From contig NZ_WEGI01000004.1 in the NCBI RefSeq assembly GCF_009604425.1, positions 372,001-436,000 on the forward strand: a stretch of 64,000 bases of DNA, in the 5' to 3' direction. The translations under genes and the position numbers were made by a program. Positions within the stretch are counted from its first letter, which is position 1; every line of letters starts with the position of its first letter. This document shows positions 24,690 to 33,904 of the stretch, piece by piece. This stretch comes from Nocardia aurantia. Lineage in GTDB: Bacteria > Actinomycetota > Actinomycetes > Mycobacteriales > Mycobacteriaceae. The notes beneath the pieces are model-generated. The model was not told the DNA's origin. It searched no databases and saw only the letters and a list, made by a program, of their open reading frames with translations.

Positions 24690-24950
24690 CCGCCCATCGA
24701 TCGGCTGGTGGTCTGTCATGGTGACGCCTGTGCGCCCAACACGCTCATCGGGGACGATGGGTGTTTCGTCGGTCATGTCGACATGGGGGCGCTCGGTGTC
24801 GCCGATCGGTGGGCGGATCTGGGGACTGCCGCGTGGAGTGCGGATTACAACTACGGGCCGGGTTGGGTCCGGCCGCTGCTCGACGCCTACGGCGTCGACG
24901 AGGATGTGGAGCGGCTGGCGTACTACCGGCGGTTGTGGGAGATCACCTGA
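24690..24950 (+). pseudogene. Aminoglycoside phosphotransferase, C-terminal remnant
   Basis: The frame reads PPIDRLVVCHGDACAPNTLI then GHVDMGALGVADRWADLG, the HGDxxxxN catalytic loop and the DxG magnesium motif of APH-type kinases, and ends LAYYRRLWEIT as family members do. The N-terminal ATP-binding lobe is missing and an in-frame TAG lies just upstream (24684). Only the C-terminal third survives, adjacent to the tRNA-Asn insertion site, so no active resistance enzyme is expected. Confidence 0.8.
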
Positions 24951-24966
24951 CCGATGCCGGGTCGGT

Positions 24967-25809
24967 TCAGGAGAGGGCTGCCGCGAGGGGAGTGGTTTCG
25001 CGGCCCAGTATCTCGGCGAGATCCGATGTGGCAGGGGCGAACTCGTTGTTGCGGATGGCCGTGAACAGGCCGGTGAACATGTCGGCGAGATGTTCCGGCA
25101 GGCCGTGGGCCAGCAGGTTGTCGCGATAGTCCTTGTCCGGGATCGCGATTCGCTCCAGTGGGCGGCCGGTTCGAGCCGCGACCACGGCCGCCACGCCGGT
25201 CAGATCGGTGGCATCGGCGCCGGTGAGCGGGGGTGTGATGCCGAGAGGGCGGCCGTCGGTGAGGGCGATCGCGGCAGCTTCGGCGAGATCGGCGTGCGCG
25301 GTCCAGGCCACCGGGGCGTCCTGGGGTGCGATGATCTTTCCGGTTTCCAGGGCGTTGCCCAGCAGCTGCGCCGCCGAGGCGGCGTAGAAGCCGTTGCGCA
25401 GCACCGTGAACGGGACCCCGGCCTGTTGGAGGATCGTCTCGGTGACGGCGTGGTCGGGCATGGGCGTGAACGCGGAGTCGGGGTTGGCGCCCATGTGGCT
25501 GGTGTAGAGGATGTGTTCCGCGCCCGAGCGGACGGCGGCATCGATCGCCGCGCGATGGCGCCGCACGGCCTCGTCGCCGGTGCTGTCGACCGACACCACC
25601 AGGACCTGGGTGGCGTCCTCGAAGGCATAGTCCAGGCTCGCGGGGTCCGCGAAATCCCCGCGACGGACCCGGACATCGCGTTCGGCGGCCCACCCGGCCG
25701 CTGCCGGATCGCGCACGCTGACGCCGATGTCGGTGGCCGGAACCCTGCGCAGCAGGTTCTCGACCACTCGGCGGCCAAGGAGTCCGTTGGCTCCGGTGAT
25801 GATGATCAT
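24967..25809 (-). CDS. NmrA-like NAD(P)-binding protein (atypical SDR)
   Basis: A 280-residue Rossmann protein. MIIITGANGLLGRRVVENLL carries the GxxGxxG nucleotide loop, and HILYTSHMGANPDSAF with GVPFTVLRNGFYA are typical of the NmrA/YtfG NAD(P)H:quinone-reductase-like atypical SDRs; there is no YxxxK triad. ATG 25809 has AGGAGG upstream. It is divergent from a TetR gene with a 38-bp inverted repeat between. Likely role is reduction or sensing of quinones or redox state. Confidence 0.87.
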   Translation of the reverse strand: MIIITGANGLLGRRVVENLLRRVPATDIGVSVRDPAAAGWAAERDVRVRRGDFADPASLDYAFEDATQVLVVSVDSTGDEAVRRHRAAIDAAVRSGAEHILYTSHMGANPDSAFTPMPDHAVTETILQQAGVPFTVLRNGFYAASAAQLLGNALETGKIIAPQDAPVAWTAHADLAEAAAIALTDGRPLGITPPLTGADATDLTGVAAVVAARTGRPLERIAIPDKDYRDNLLAHGLPEHLADMFTGLFTAIRNNEFAPATSDLAEILGRETTPLAAALS

Positions 25810-25823
25810 GGGTACTACCTCCT

Positions 25824-25861
25824 GTTTCCAGTGATATCGAAACAACGATAACACTGGAAAC
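25824..25861. promoter_or_regulatory. 38-bp TetR operator, 16-bp arms
   Basis: Arms GTTTCCAGTGATATCG and CGATAACACTGGAAAC differ from perfect symmetry by one base around AAACAA. It lies between the NmrA-like gene and the divergent TetR gene. A further GGAAAC half-site lies just before the TetR start. Confidence 0.8.
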
Positions 25862-25896
25862 CTAACTGATAACAGAGAGTTGTTACCATCGGAAAC

Positions 25897-26592
<696 letters not shown>

Positions 26593-26598
26593 CCCGGT

Positions 26599-26991
26599 TC
26601 ACACCCGCAGCACGGTGATCCCCGGCCCGCACATCAGCGCCAGATGTCCGGGATCCGAGGTCAGGACGGTCACCGGCGGCCGACCGGCCCGGGCGATGGC
26701 GGCGAGCGTCGCCTCGCCGGCACATCGGCGGCCGTCGAGTCGGTGTGTGCGCAGCAGTTCGGCGGCCGCATCGCTCACCGCGCACGAGATGGCGTGGACC
26801 TGTAGACGCGACAGGATCCACTCGACCTTCGTGGTACGCGTCCCGGTGTGTTCCGCTTCGAGCCGAGCCATCGCGGTGGTGCCGACTCGCCGTCCACCGC
26901 GCTGCGCCGCGGCGACCAGCGTGTTGACCATCCGGTCGTCCTGACAGAGCTTCGCGAGGCCGGCGCCGTCCAGCAGGACCGTCCCGTTCAT
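26599..26991 (-). CDS. PIN-domain toxin (VapC-like)
   Basis: A 130-residue PIN-domain protein: VLLDGAGLAKL supplies the first acidic residue (Asp8), MARLEAEH a second (Glu45), and VTVLTSDPGHLAL the C-terminal Asp typical of PIN RNases. It overlaps the upstream antitoxin-like gene by 4 bases (ATGA). Probable single-stranded RNase toxin; the first motif (DGAG) is a little atypical, so activity is uncertain. Confidence 0.75.
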   Translation of the reverse strand: MNGTVLLDGAGLAKLCQDDRMVNTLVAAAQRGGRRVGTTAMARLEAEHTGTRTTKVEWILSRLQVHAISCAVSDAAAELLRTHRLDGRRCAGEATLAAIARAGRPPVTVLTSDPGHLALMCGPGITVLRV

Positions 26992-27350
26992 ACCTCGACC
27001 GGATCCTGCCGAGGGGTCCGGAGCATGAGGTGAGCGGCCTCGATCTCGGCCTCGGTGAGCGGCTCGTTGCGCCGATTGAATTCGGAGACGATCTCGCTCA
27101 AATTCTCCATGGCCAAGCGGTGTTCGAGACATTCCCTGACGTAGCTGGAGAAGCTGCCGGAGCCGATACGCGACCGGACCGATTCGGCGAGTTCCTCGGG
27201 CAGGATTATCGAATACTTCTTGCCGGAAACCGTGTTCCGGACATCGGCCGCGGCACTGTTCTCTGGCTCGGAAAACCCGGTGACGACGCGTAATACGCCG
27301 CCGGGTCGGGGCAGGTCGGCCGGTGATTCTGTGCACAGATCCGTCTGCAT
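26988..27350 (-). CDS. Ribbon-helix-helix antitoxin-like protein
   Basis: About 120 residues. The central KKYSIILPEELAESVRSRIG and FSSYVRECLEHRL form a ribbon-helix-helix; the acidic tail with LTEAEIEAAHLML would wrap the toxin. ATG 27350 has a GGGGG-rich leader; a shorter start near KKYSI is possible. It overlaps the PIN gene by 4 bases in antitoxin-first order, so the pair is a VapBC-like module. Confidence 0.7.
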   Translation of the reverse strand: MQTDLCTESPADLPRPGGVLRVVTGFSEPENSAAADVRNTVSGKKYSIILPEELAESVRSRIGSGSFSSYVRECLEHRLAMENLSEIVSEFNRRNEPLTEAEIEAAHLMLRTPRQDPVEV

Positions 27351-27560
27351 GTAACCCCCATCTGATCGGATTGTCCGCACACCGTACAACCACCGATGCC
27401 CGGCGGCAAAATATTCAATTTTCCGACCGAATGAATTCCCGGATATCGAATATCGAATTCCGGTCGGGTGTCGGATGTCCGATTCCCGCTCTGTCCGGAA
27501 TAGAGTGAGGTCCCGTTGGCCTTGAACCCCGGTGGACGATCACGAAGGAGGCCGGAAACC

Positions 27561-28481
27561 ATGCGTGCGGTGACCTACGACGCGTACAGCAAGGACAACT
27601 CCCGACTGCGGGTGGGCGAGGTGCCGGAACCCCGGCTCGGCCCGGGGCAGGTGCTCGTGAAGGTGCGGGCGGCGGGGGTGAATCCGGTCGACTGGAAGGT
27701 CATGGCCGGGGGCTTGGATCCGATGATGGCGGCGGTGTTTCCGGTGATCCCGGGGTGGGATGTCGCGGGGGAGGTCACGGCGGTCGGACCCGACACCCGG
27801 GAGTTCGCGGTCGGGCACGAGGTGATCGCGTACGCGCGCAAGGACGTGGTCAACGCCGGCACGTTCGCCGAATATGTGGCGGTGTCCGCCGACGCCGTCG
27901 CGCGTAAACCGGCGAGCCTGGGCTGGGAACAGGCGGGTGGCTTGCCGCTGGCGGGGCTGACCGCGCTGCGGAGCCTGGATCGGTTGCAGGTCGGTGCGGG
28001 CGACACCGTGGTGGTGTACGCGGCTTCCGGTGGGGTGGGCGGTGTGGCGGTGCAGATCGCGCGGTATCGCGGCGCCCGGGTGATCGGTACGGCGTCCGAG
28101 CGCAATCACGACTATGTCCGGTCGCTGGGCGGCGAGCCGGTCGCCTACGGGGACGGCCTGGCCGAGCGGATTCTCGCGCTCGCGCCGGACGGGGTGCACG
28201 CGGTGGCCGATTTCGTCGGCGGGCAGTTGGACACGACGCTCGCGGTGCTCGGCAAGGGCGGACGGCACGTGTCGGTGGCCGATCCCTCGGTGCGAGAGCA
28301 CGGCGGGCAGTGGATCTGGGTGCGGCCGGACGGTGCGGCGCTCGCGGAGGTCGCGGGGCTGGTCGAATCGGGCGCGGTCGGAGTGGAGATCGCCGGCACC
28401 TATTCGCTGGACGAGGTGGGTGCGGCGTTCGACGCCAGCCGCAGCGGGCGGACCCGCGGGAAGCTGATCATCGTTCCGTGA
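27561..28481 (+). CDS. NADPH:quinone reductase/enoyl reductase-like MDR protein
   Basis: A 306-residue zinc-independent MDR: AAGVNPVDWKVMAG, GWDVAGEVTAVGPDT and VYAASGGVGGVAVQIA (nucleotide loop). Ends with the usual RGKLIIVP. AAGGAGG lies about 9 bases before ATG 27561. Monocistronic. Likely reduces quinones or activated alkenes; substrate unknown. Confidence 0.9.
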   Translation: MRAVTYDAYSKDNSRLRVGEVPEPRLGPGQVLVKVRAAGVNPVDWKVMAGGLDPMMAAVFPVIPGWDVAGEVTAVGPDTREFAVGHEVIAYARKDVVNAGTFAEYVAVSADAVARKPASLGWEQAGGLPLAGLTALRSLDRLQVGAGDTVVVYAASGGVGGVAVQIARYRGARVIGTASERNHDYVRSLGGEPVAYGDGLAERILALAPDGVHAVADFVGGQLDTTLAVLGKGGRHVSVADPSVREHGGQWIWVRPDGAALAEVAGLVESGAVGVEIAGTYSLDEVGAAFDASRSGRTRGKLIIVP

Positions 28482-28501
28482 CAACGGGATTCGAGCCGTG
28501 A

Positions 28502-28524
28502 CGCCGGGCGGCAAATGCCCGGCG
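28502..28524. terminator. Bidirectional terminator hairpin
   Basis: CGCCGGGC, a 7-base loop and GCCCGGCG between the convergent 3' ends of the MDR gene and the MFS gene. Confidence 0.6.
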
Positions 28525-28536
28525 CCACAAGCCGGG

Positions 28537-29886
28537 TCAGGCCGCGGCCGGCTCCGGCGCGGCGGCGCGGCGCCGGTCGCGGGTGCGCGGTCCGAACAGG
28601 GCCAGCACCACGGCCCCGGCCAGCCAGACGGCGGCGATGAAGTAGAACACCGATCGGTACCCGCTCCAGGTGTACAGGTGGGCGATGATCAGCGGGCCGG
28701 CGGCGTTGGACAGGCGGCCCAGGCCGTACGAGACCCCGGTGCCGAGCGATCTCGTGCGGGTGTCGAACAGTTCCGGCGAGTAGGCGTAGCCGAGGGCGGT
28801 GTAGCCGCGCTCGAACAGGTTCACCAGGAAGCCGAAGGCGACGATCATCACCGGCGTGAAGGTCAGCCCGTACAGCAGACCGCAGGCTGCGATCACCGAA
28901 CCGAACGCCACCAGGCACCATTTGCGTTCGAAGCGGTCGGTGACGAGGGCCGACAGACCGGCGCCCAACGGCGCGCCGACGGTCGCCAGCGCCACGTACA
29001 GTGTCGAACTCTGCACGCTGAAGCCCTGTTTCGCGAGAAGTGAAGGCGCCCAGGTGGAGTAGCCGAAGAAGCCGATCGACTGGGTCACCCACATCACTGT
29101 GAGAAGCAGTGTCGGCAGCAGATATCGGCGTCGCAGCAGCAGGGTCCACGGCGCCTTGCCGGGACGATCGGCGACCACTTCCGGGGCCGGTTCGGGCAGC
29201 GGGCCGTGTTCCGCCGAGACGCGGGCCTCGATGTCCCGCAGCACCGTCTCGGCGGCCGCGTAGTCGCCCCGATTCTCGTGCCACACCGGCGATTCCGTCA
29301 TCCATCGGGCGAAGACCAGCACCACCAGGCCCAGCGCGCCCCACAGGTAGACCAGCCGCCACGACCACGGCGAGATGCTCACCACGCCGCTGGCGATGAA
29401 ATTCGTTGCGGGCGTACCGCAGATGCCGATCACGATGGCGTACGCCTGATACTTGCCGCGCACCGCCGAGGGGAACAACTCGTTGACGTAGATCACCGCG
29501 ACGACGGTCATCGCCGACAGGCCTGCCGAGGTCAGGATGCGGAACGCCGCCAGGGAGCCGATGTCCCACGAGAACACGGCCGCCAGCGAGAAGATCGAGA
29601 ATTCCAGCGTGGTCCAGATCAGGGCGCGCTTGCGCCCGAAGCGATCCGCCAGCCAGCCGGCCAGCAGTGCGCCGATGAACATGCCGATGAACGACAACGA
29701 GGTCACCCAGGCGATCTCATCGACACTCACCTTCCACACCTCGAGCAGCCGCGGCGCGGTGATGGAAAAGCTGTTGATATCGGCGAATTCGAAGAAGTAG
29801 GCGATCGCGACGGCGGCCAGGATCACCTTGTGGAAGCGTGATATGGGCAGCCGGTCGAGCCGGTTGGACGCGTTGCAGCGCTGCAT
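28537..29886 (-). CDS. MFS transporter of the LigJ-LigI operon
   Basis: A 449-residue 12-helix major facilitator with the loop signature GWLADRFGRKRALI and YVNELFPSAVRGKYQA, in the sugar/aromatic-acid symporter branch. AGGA precedes ATG 29886. It follows ligI by 33 bases in the same orientation, so it is the third gene of that operon and probably imports an aromatic acid or a tricarboxylic/pyrone intermediate. The alternative of an efflux role is less likely from family. Confidence 0.87.
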   Translation of the reverse strand: MQRCNASNRLDRLPISRFHKVILAAVAIAYFFEFADINSFSITAPRLLEVWKVSVDEIAWVTSLSFIGMFIGALLAGWLADRFGRKRALIWTTLEFSIFSLAAVFSWDIGSLAAFRILTSAGLSAMTVVAVIYVNELFPSAVRGKYQAYAIVIGICGTPATNFIASGVVSISPWSWRLVYLWGALGLVVLVFARWMTESPVWHENRGDYAAAETVLRDIEARVSAEHGPLPEPAPEVVADRPGKAPWTLLLRRRYLLPTLLLTVMWVTQSIGFFGYSTWAPSLLAKQGFSVQSSTLYVALATVGAPLGAGLSALVTDRFERKWCLVAFGSVIAACGLLYGLTFTPVMIVAFGFLVNLFERGYTALGYAYSPELFDTRTRSLGTGVSYGLGRLSNAAGPLIIAHLYTWSGYRSVFYFIAAVWLAGAVVLALFGPRTRDRRRAAAPEPAAA

Positions 29887-29919
29887 GGGCGGTCCTGTCG
29901 AAACGAAAAGGTAAGGGAA

Positions 29920-30834
29920 TCAGCTGGTTTCGTCGGGCCAGTACAACCGCATGGGGTTGGTGACCAGCAACCGCTGCCGAAGTTCGGCGGTCGGGGCGAT
30001 GTGCGGAATGTGGTCGACAAGCAGGCCGTCGTCGGGCATGTGGCCGGTGAGATTGGGGTGCGGCCAGTCGGTGCCCCAGAGCACCCGGTCCGGGAATTCC
30101 TCGACCACCGTGCGCGCGAACGGCACCACATCGCGGTACGCGTCCCGCTCGCCGTGCAGAGCGGGCGGTCCGCTGACCGAAAGTCGTTCCGGGCAGCTGA
30201 CTTTCACCCACACATCGGTGCGCTCGGCGAAGCGCAGGAAGCCGGTGAACTCGGGGCCCTCCGGTGGTGCGGTGACGTCGGGGCGGCCCAGGTGGTCGAC
30301 CACCAGCGGGGTCGGCAGGCTCGCGAAGAAGTCCGCCAGCTCGGGCAGGTCGGCGGCCTCGAAGTAGATCACGATGTGCCAGCCCAGCGGGGCGATCTTC
30401 GCCGCGATCGCCGCCAGATCGTCCTTCGGGGAGGCGTCGACCAGGCGCCGGAGGAAGTTGAACCGGACCCCCCGCACCCCGGCCGCGTCCAGTTCGCGCA
30501 GTTGCGCGCCGGTGACGTCGGGGCGCACGGTCGCGATGCCGCGGGCCCGGCCGTCGGCGGCGCGGACCGCGTCGACCATGGCCCGGTTGTCGGCGCCGTG
30601 GCAGGTGGCCTGCACGATCACGTTGCGGGAAACCCCGAGATGGTCACGTAGCGCGAACAATTGGGTCCTGCTCGCATCGCACGGGGTGTACTTGCGTTCG
30701 GGGGCGTACGGGTATTCGTCACCCGGCCCGAACACGTGGCAGTGCGCGTCGACCGCACCGGCGGGCAGCGTGAATCGCGGCGTGCTGGGGTCGGCGTACC
30801 AGTCCAGCCAGCCCTCGGATTTCGTGAAGCTCAT
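29920..30834 (-). CDS. ligI: 2-pyrone-4,6-dicarboxylate lactonase-like amidohydrolase
   Basis: A 304-residue amidohydrolase-superfamily TIM barrel. DAHCHVFG gives the HxH metal motif (His31, His33); GVRGVRFNFLRRLVD, HIVIYFEAADL, PLVVDHLGRPD and VLWGTDWPHPNL supply the remaining active-site residues, matching LigI, which hydrolyses 2-pyrone-4,6-dicarboxylate to 4-carboxy-2-hydroxymuconate/oxalomesaconate. It overlaps ligJ by 4 bases, which strengthens the call. Confidence 0.82.
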   Translation of the reverse strand: MSFTKSEGWLDWYADPSTPRFTLPAGAVDAHCHVFGPGDEYPYAPERKYTPCDASRTQLFALRDHLGVSRNVIVQATCHGADNRAMVDAVRAADGRARGIATVRPDVTGAQLRELDAAGVRGVRFNFLRRLVDASPKDDLAAIAAKIAPLGWHIVIYFEAADLPELADFFASLPTPLVVDHLGRPDVTAPPEGPEFTGFLRFAERTDVWVKVSCPERLSVSGPPALHGERDAYRDVVPFARTVVEEFPDRVLWGTDWPHPNLTGHMPDDGLLVDHIPHIAPTAELRQRLLVTNPMRLYWPDETS

Positions 30835-31868
30835 CGCCCCTGCTCCGAAAGCCTTGCGTCCAAACGGGAATAGACCGTCCGGGCGTTGCCGGACAGCACC
30901 GCCGCCAGGTCCGGCTCGGACAGGCCGGCGGCGGTCACGTAACGCCGGGTGTCGTCGAAGTGGTGGCCGGTGCGAGGGTCGATGTCGCGGACCGCGCCGA
31001 TCATCTCGGAGGCGAAGAGTACGTTCTTCGTCGGGATCACGTTCAGCAGCAGGTCGATTCCGGGCTGGTGGTATACGCAGGTATCGAAGAACACGTTGTT
31101 CATGACGTGCTCCTCCAGTTCGGGTTTCCTCGAAGCCATTGCCAGGCCGCGGAATCGGCCCCAGTGGTAGGGCACCGCCCCGCCGCCGTGCGGGATCACG
31201 AACTTCAGGGTCGGGAAGTCGGCGAACAGATCACCCTGGACCAACTGCATGAACGCGGTGGTGTCGGCGTTCAGGTAGTGCGCGCCGGTGGTGTGGAAGG
31301 CCGGGTTGCAACTGGTCGACACGTGGATCATGGCCGGGATGTCGTATTCGGCCATCTTCTCGTAGATCGGGTACCAGGACCGGTCGGTCAGCGGCGGTGC
31401 GGTCCAGTGGCCGCCGGAGGGGTCCGGGTTGAGGTTGATCGCGACCGCGCCCAATTCCGTTACGCTGCGGACCAATTCGGGTACGCAGGTGGCCGGGTCG
31501 ACACCGGGGGACTGCGGCAGCATGGCCGCGGGCGCGAACCGGCCGGGGAACAGCGCGCTCACCCGGTGGCACAGGTCGTTGCAGAGGGCCGCCCACTGCG
31601 CGGAGACCGCGAAATCGCCGATGTGGTGGGCCATGAAGGAGGCCCGCGGCGAGAAGACGGTGAGGTCGATACCGCGCTCGTCCATCAGCCGCAGCTGGTT
31701 GGACTCGATGCTCTCCCGGAGTTCGTCGTCACCGATGGTCAGTTCGTCCGGCGAGGGCGCCCGGCTCGGATCATCGATGCCCGCGACCTGCCGATTGCGC
31801 CACGCTTCCAGAGCCGGCGGCGCGGTCGTGTAGTGGCCGTGGCAGTCGATGATCATCGGGTGCTCCAT
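30831..31868 (-). CDS. ligJ: 4-oxalomesaconate hydratase-like amidohydrolase
   Basis: A 345-residue amidohydrolase opening MIIDCHGHYTTAPPALEAWR, very like LigJ, which hydrates 4-oxalomesaconate to 4-carboxy-4-hydroxy-2-oxoadipate. Other motifs include YDIPAMIHVSTSCNP, KFVIPHGGGAVPYHWGR and NVLFASEMIGAV. The start could also be the in-frame ATG at 31856, which has GGAG 6 bases upstream. First gene of the ligJ-ligI-transporter operon. Confidence 0.85.
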   Translation of the reverse strand: MEHPMIIDCHGHYTTAPPALEAWRNRQVAGIDDPSRAPSPDELTIGDDELRESIESNQLRLMDERGIDLTVFSPRASFMAHHIGDFAVSAQWAALCNDLCHRVSALFPGRFAPAAMLPQSPGVDPATCVPELVRSVTELGAVAINLNPDPSGGHWTAPPLTDRSWYPIYEKMAEYDIPAMIHVSTSCNPAFHTTGAHYLNADTTAFMQLVQGDLFADFPTLKFVIPHGGGAVPYHWGRFRGLAMASRKPELEEHVMNNVFFDTCVYHQPGIDLLLNVIPTKNVLFASEMIGAVRDIDPRTGHHFDDTRRYVTAAGLSEPDLAAVLSGNARTVYSRLDARLSEQGR

Positions 31869-31910
31869 GGTTGCTCGGGCTGTTACACAGCCAACATAAC
31901 CGTAGCCAAG

Positions 31911-31922
31911 ATTGTTGACAAT
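31911..31922. promoter_or_regulatory. Candidate operator ATTGT-TG-ACAAT
   Basis: A perfect 5-2-5 inverted repeat 43 bases upstream of ligJ, of the form bound by many GntR/FCD regulators of aromatic catabolism. No GntR gene is adjacent, so the regulator would act in trans. Confidence 0.5.
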
Positions 31923-32007
31923 ATGGTCCCATGAATTTCCGATGATGGATATCGGCTATGACCGGGCACGGCGCCGGCGGATCCACCTCCGGCGCCGCGC
32001 CGCGCGT

Positions 32008-32634
32008 TCAGTGCCCGCGGGCGATCCATTCCGCCAGGTGCGGGGCCTCGGTGCCCACGGTGGTGCCGTCGCCGTGACCGGTGTGCACGGTCGTCTCCCC
32101 GGGGAGAGTCAGAACACGTTCCCGGATCGAGCCGATGATCTCCGGGAAGCTCGAGAAGGACCGTCCGGTCGCGCCCGGCCCGCCGGAGAACAGGGTGTCG
32201 CCCGAGAACAGCACCCCGGCCTCGGGCGCGTACAGGCACGACGAGCCGGGGGAGTGGCCCGGGGTGTGGATCACCCGCAGTTCGGTGCCCGCCACCCCGA
32301 TGCGCTGATCGTGCTCGAGCGGCGCGTGCGGGACCCCGGCGTGGGTCTGCTCCCACAGCACGTCGTCGCCGGGATGCAGCAGGATCGGGGCGTCCAGAGC
32401 GGTCGACAGCTCCGGCGCGACGGTCACATGGTCGTTGTGGCCGTGCGTGCACACCACGGCCACCACCCGGCGGCCCGCGACGGCGCCGGCGATCGGGGCC
32501 GCGTCGTGCGCGGCGTCGATCACCACCACCTCGGAGTCGTCGCCGACCACCCAGATGTTGTTGTCCACCGCCCAGGTGCCGCCGTCGAGGGCGAACGTGC
32601 CCGAGGTGACCACCCGATCGATGCGCAGGCTCAC
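32008..32634 (-). CDS. MBL-fold hydrolase, mycothiol-linked
   Basis: A 208-residue metallo-beta-lactamase-fold hydrolase with THGHNDH (His64, His66, Asp68, His69), HTPGHSPGS and [17 protein letters not shown]. Its GTG overlaps the stop of the mycothiol dehydrogenase gene (GTGA). In actinobacteria this pair acts together, the hydrolase probably releasing formate and mycothiol from S-formylmycothiol, the counterpart of S-formylglutathione hydrolase. Confidence 0.88.
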   Translation of the reverse strand: MSLRIDRVVTSGTFALDGGTWAVDNNIWVVGDDSEVVVIDAAHDAAPIAGAVAGRRVVAVVCTHGHNDHVTVAPELSTALDAPILLHPGDDVLWEQTHAGVPHAPLEHDQRIGVAGTELRVIHTPGHSPGSSCLYAPEAGVLFSGDTLFSGGPGATGRSFSSFPEIIGSIRERVLTLPGETTVHTGHGDGTTVGTEAPHLAEWIARGH

Positions 32635-33716
32635 AACACCACCACCGAGCGCAGCACCTCGCCGCGATGCATGGTCTCGAACGCCTTCTCCACGTCGCCG
32701 AGGCCGATGCGCTCGGTGACGAACTTCTCCAGCGGCAGCCGCCCCTGCCGGTACAGGTCGATCAGCACCGGGAAGTCGCGCTCCGGCAGGCAGTCGCCGT
32801 ACCAGGAGGACTTCAGCGACCCACCGCGGGAGAAGAAGTCGATCAGCGGCATCTCCAGCGTCATGTCCGGGGTCGGGACGCCGACGAGCACCACGGTCCC
32901 GGCCAGGTCGCGGGCGTAGAACGCCTGCTTCCAGGTCTCCGGGCGGCCGACCGCGTCGATCACCACGTCCGCCCCGAAACCGCCGGTGATCTCCTGGATC
33001 GCCTCGACTGCGTCGACCTCGGCGCTGTTGATCGTGTGGGTGGCGCCGAGTTCGGTGGCCCAGTCCAGCTTCCGCGCGTCGCGGTCGACGGCGATGATCG
33101 TGTGCGCGCCGACCAGCCGGGCACCCGCGATCGCCGCGTCACCCACGCCGCCGCAGCCGATCACCGCGACCGAATCGGTGCGGTCCACGCCGCCGGTGTT
33201 GATCGCCGCGCCCAGCCCGGCCATCACGCCGCAGCCCAGCAGCCCGGCGACCGCCGGATCGGTGTTCGGATCCACCTTCGTGCACTGCCCGGCATGAACC
33301 AGGGTCTTGTCGGCGAAGGCGCCGATGCCCAGCGCCGGGCTGAGTTCGGTGCCGTCGGTCAGCGTCATCTTCTGCGCCGCGTTGAAGGTGTCGAAGCAGT
33401 ACTGCGGCCGTCCGCGCTTGCACGCCCGGCACTGCCCGCACACCGCCCGCCAGTTCAGGACGACGAAATCGCCGGGTGCCACCGATTCCACGCCGGGCCC
33501 GACGCTCTCGACGGTGCCCGCGGCCTCGTGCCCGAGCAGGAAGGGGAACTCGTCATTGATCCCGCCCTCCCGGTAGTGCAGGTCGGTGTGGCAGACGCCG
33601 CAGGCGGCGATCGCGACCACCACCTCGCCGGGCCCCGGATCCGGGATCACGATGTCGGTGACCTCGACGGGTGCGCCCTGCGCCCGGGCGACGACGCCCC
33701 GAACCGTTTGCGGCAT
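32631..33716 (-). CDS. mscR: S-(hydroxymethyl)mycothiol dehydrogenase
   Basis: A 361-residue class III-type zinc dehydrogenase. [12 protein letters not shown] (Cys42) and GHE (His63, Glu64) form the catalytic zinc site; Cys93, 96, 99 and 107 ([12 protein letters not shown]...YC) the structural site; [15 protein letters not shown] the NAD loop. It oxidises the formaldehyde-mycothiol adduct and also reduces S-nitrosomycothiol, which is noteworthy given the NO synthase gene 2 kb away. AGGAGG precedes ATG 33716. Confidence 0.93.
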   Translation of the reverse strand: MPQTVRGVVARAQGAPVEVTDIVIPDPGPGEVVVAIAACGVCHTDLHYREGGINDEFPFLLGHEAAGTVESVGPGVESVAPGDFVVLNWRAVCGQCRACKRGRPQYCFDTFNAAQKMTLTDGTELSPALGIGAFADKTLVHAGQCTKVDPNTDPAVAGLLGCGVMAGLGAAINTGGVDRTDSVAVIGCGGVGDAAIAGARLVGAHTIIAVDRDARKLDWATELGATHTINSAEVDAVEAIQEITGGFGADVVIDAVGRPETWKQAFYARDLAGTVVLVGVPTPDMTLEMPLIDFFSRGGSLKSSWYGDCLPERDFPVLIDLYRQGRLPLEKFVTERIGLGDVEKAFETMHRGEVLRSVVVL

Positions 33717-33809
33717 ATCTGCTCATCCTCCTGGGAGTGGGGAACAACGCGCGATCGCATCGCGATACGTGCATGCCGCCGGGCGACATGCAGCGCTGCG
33801 TCGACGCTA

Positions 33810-33848
33810 CCGTCCGGTCGGCCAGTTCGGACCTGGCCGACCGGACGG
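33810..33848. promoter_or_regulatory. 39-bp perfect palindrome with 16-bp arms
   Basis: CCGTCCGGTCGGCCAG and CTGGCCGACCGGACGG flank TTCGGAC in the 188-bp gap between divergent mscR and the LuxR-type regulator gene. Its symmetry and position suggest an operator, perhaps of the LuxR-type protein; a cruciform or attenuator is possible. Confidence 0.65.
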
Positions 33849-33904
33849 CGGGAACTGTCCGAACGGCCAGGTGCGGCGGGCCGCCCGAAATCTAGAGTGG
33901 GCGG

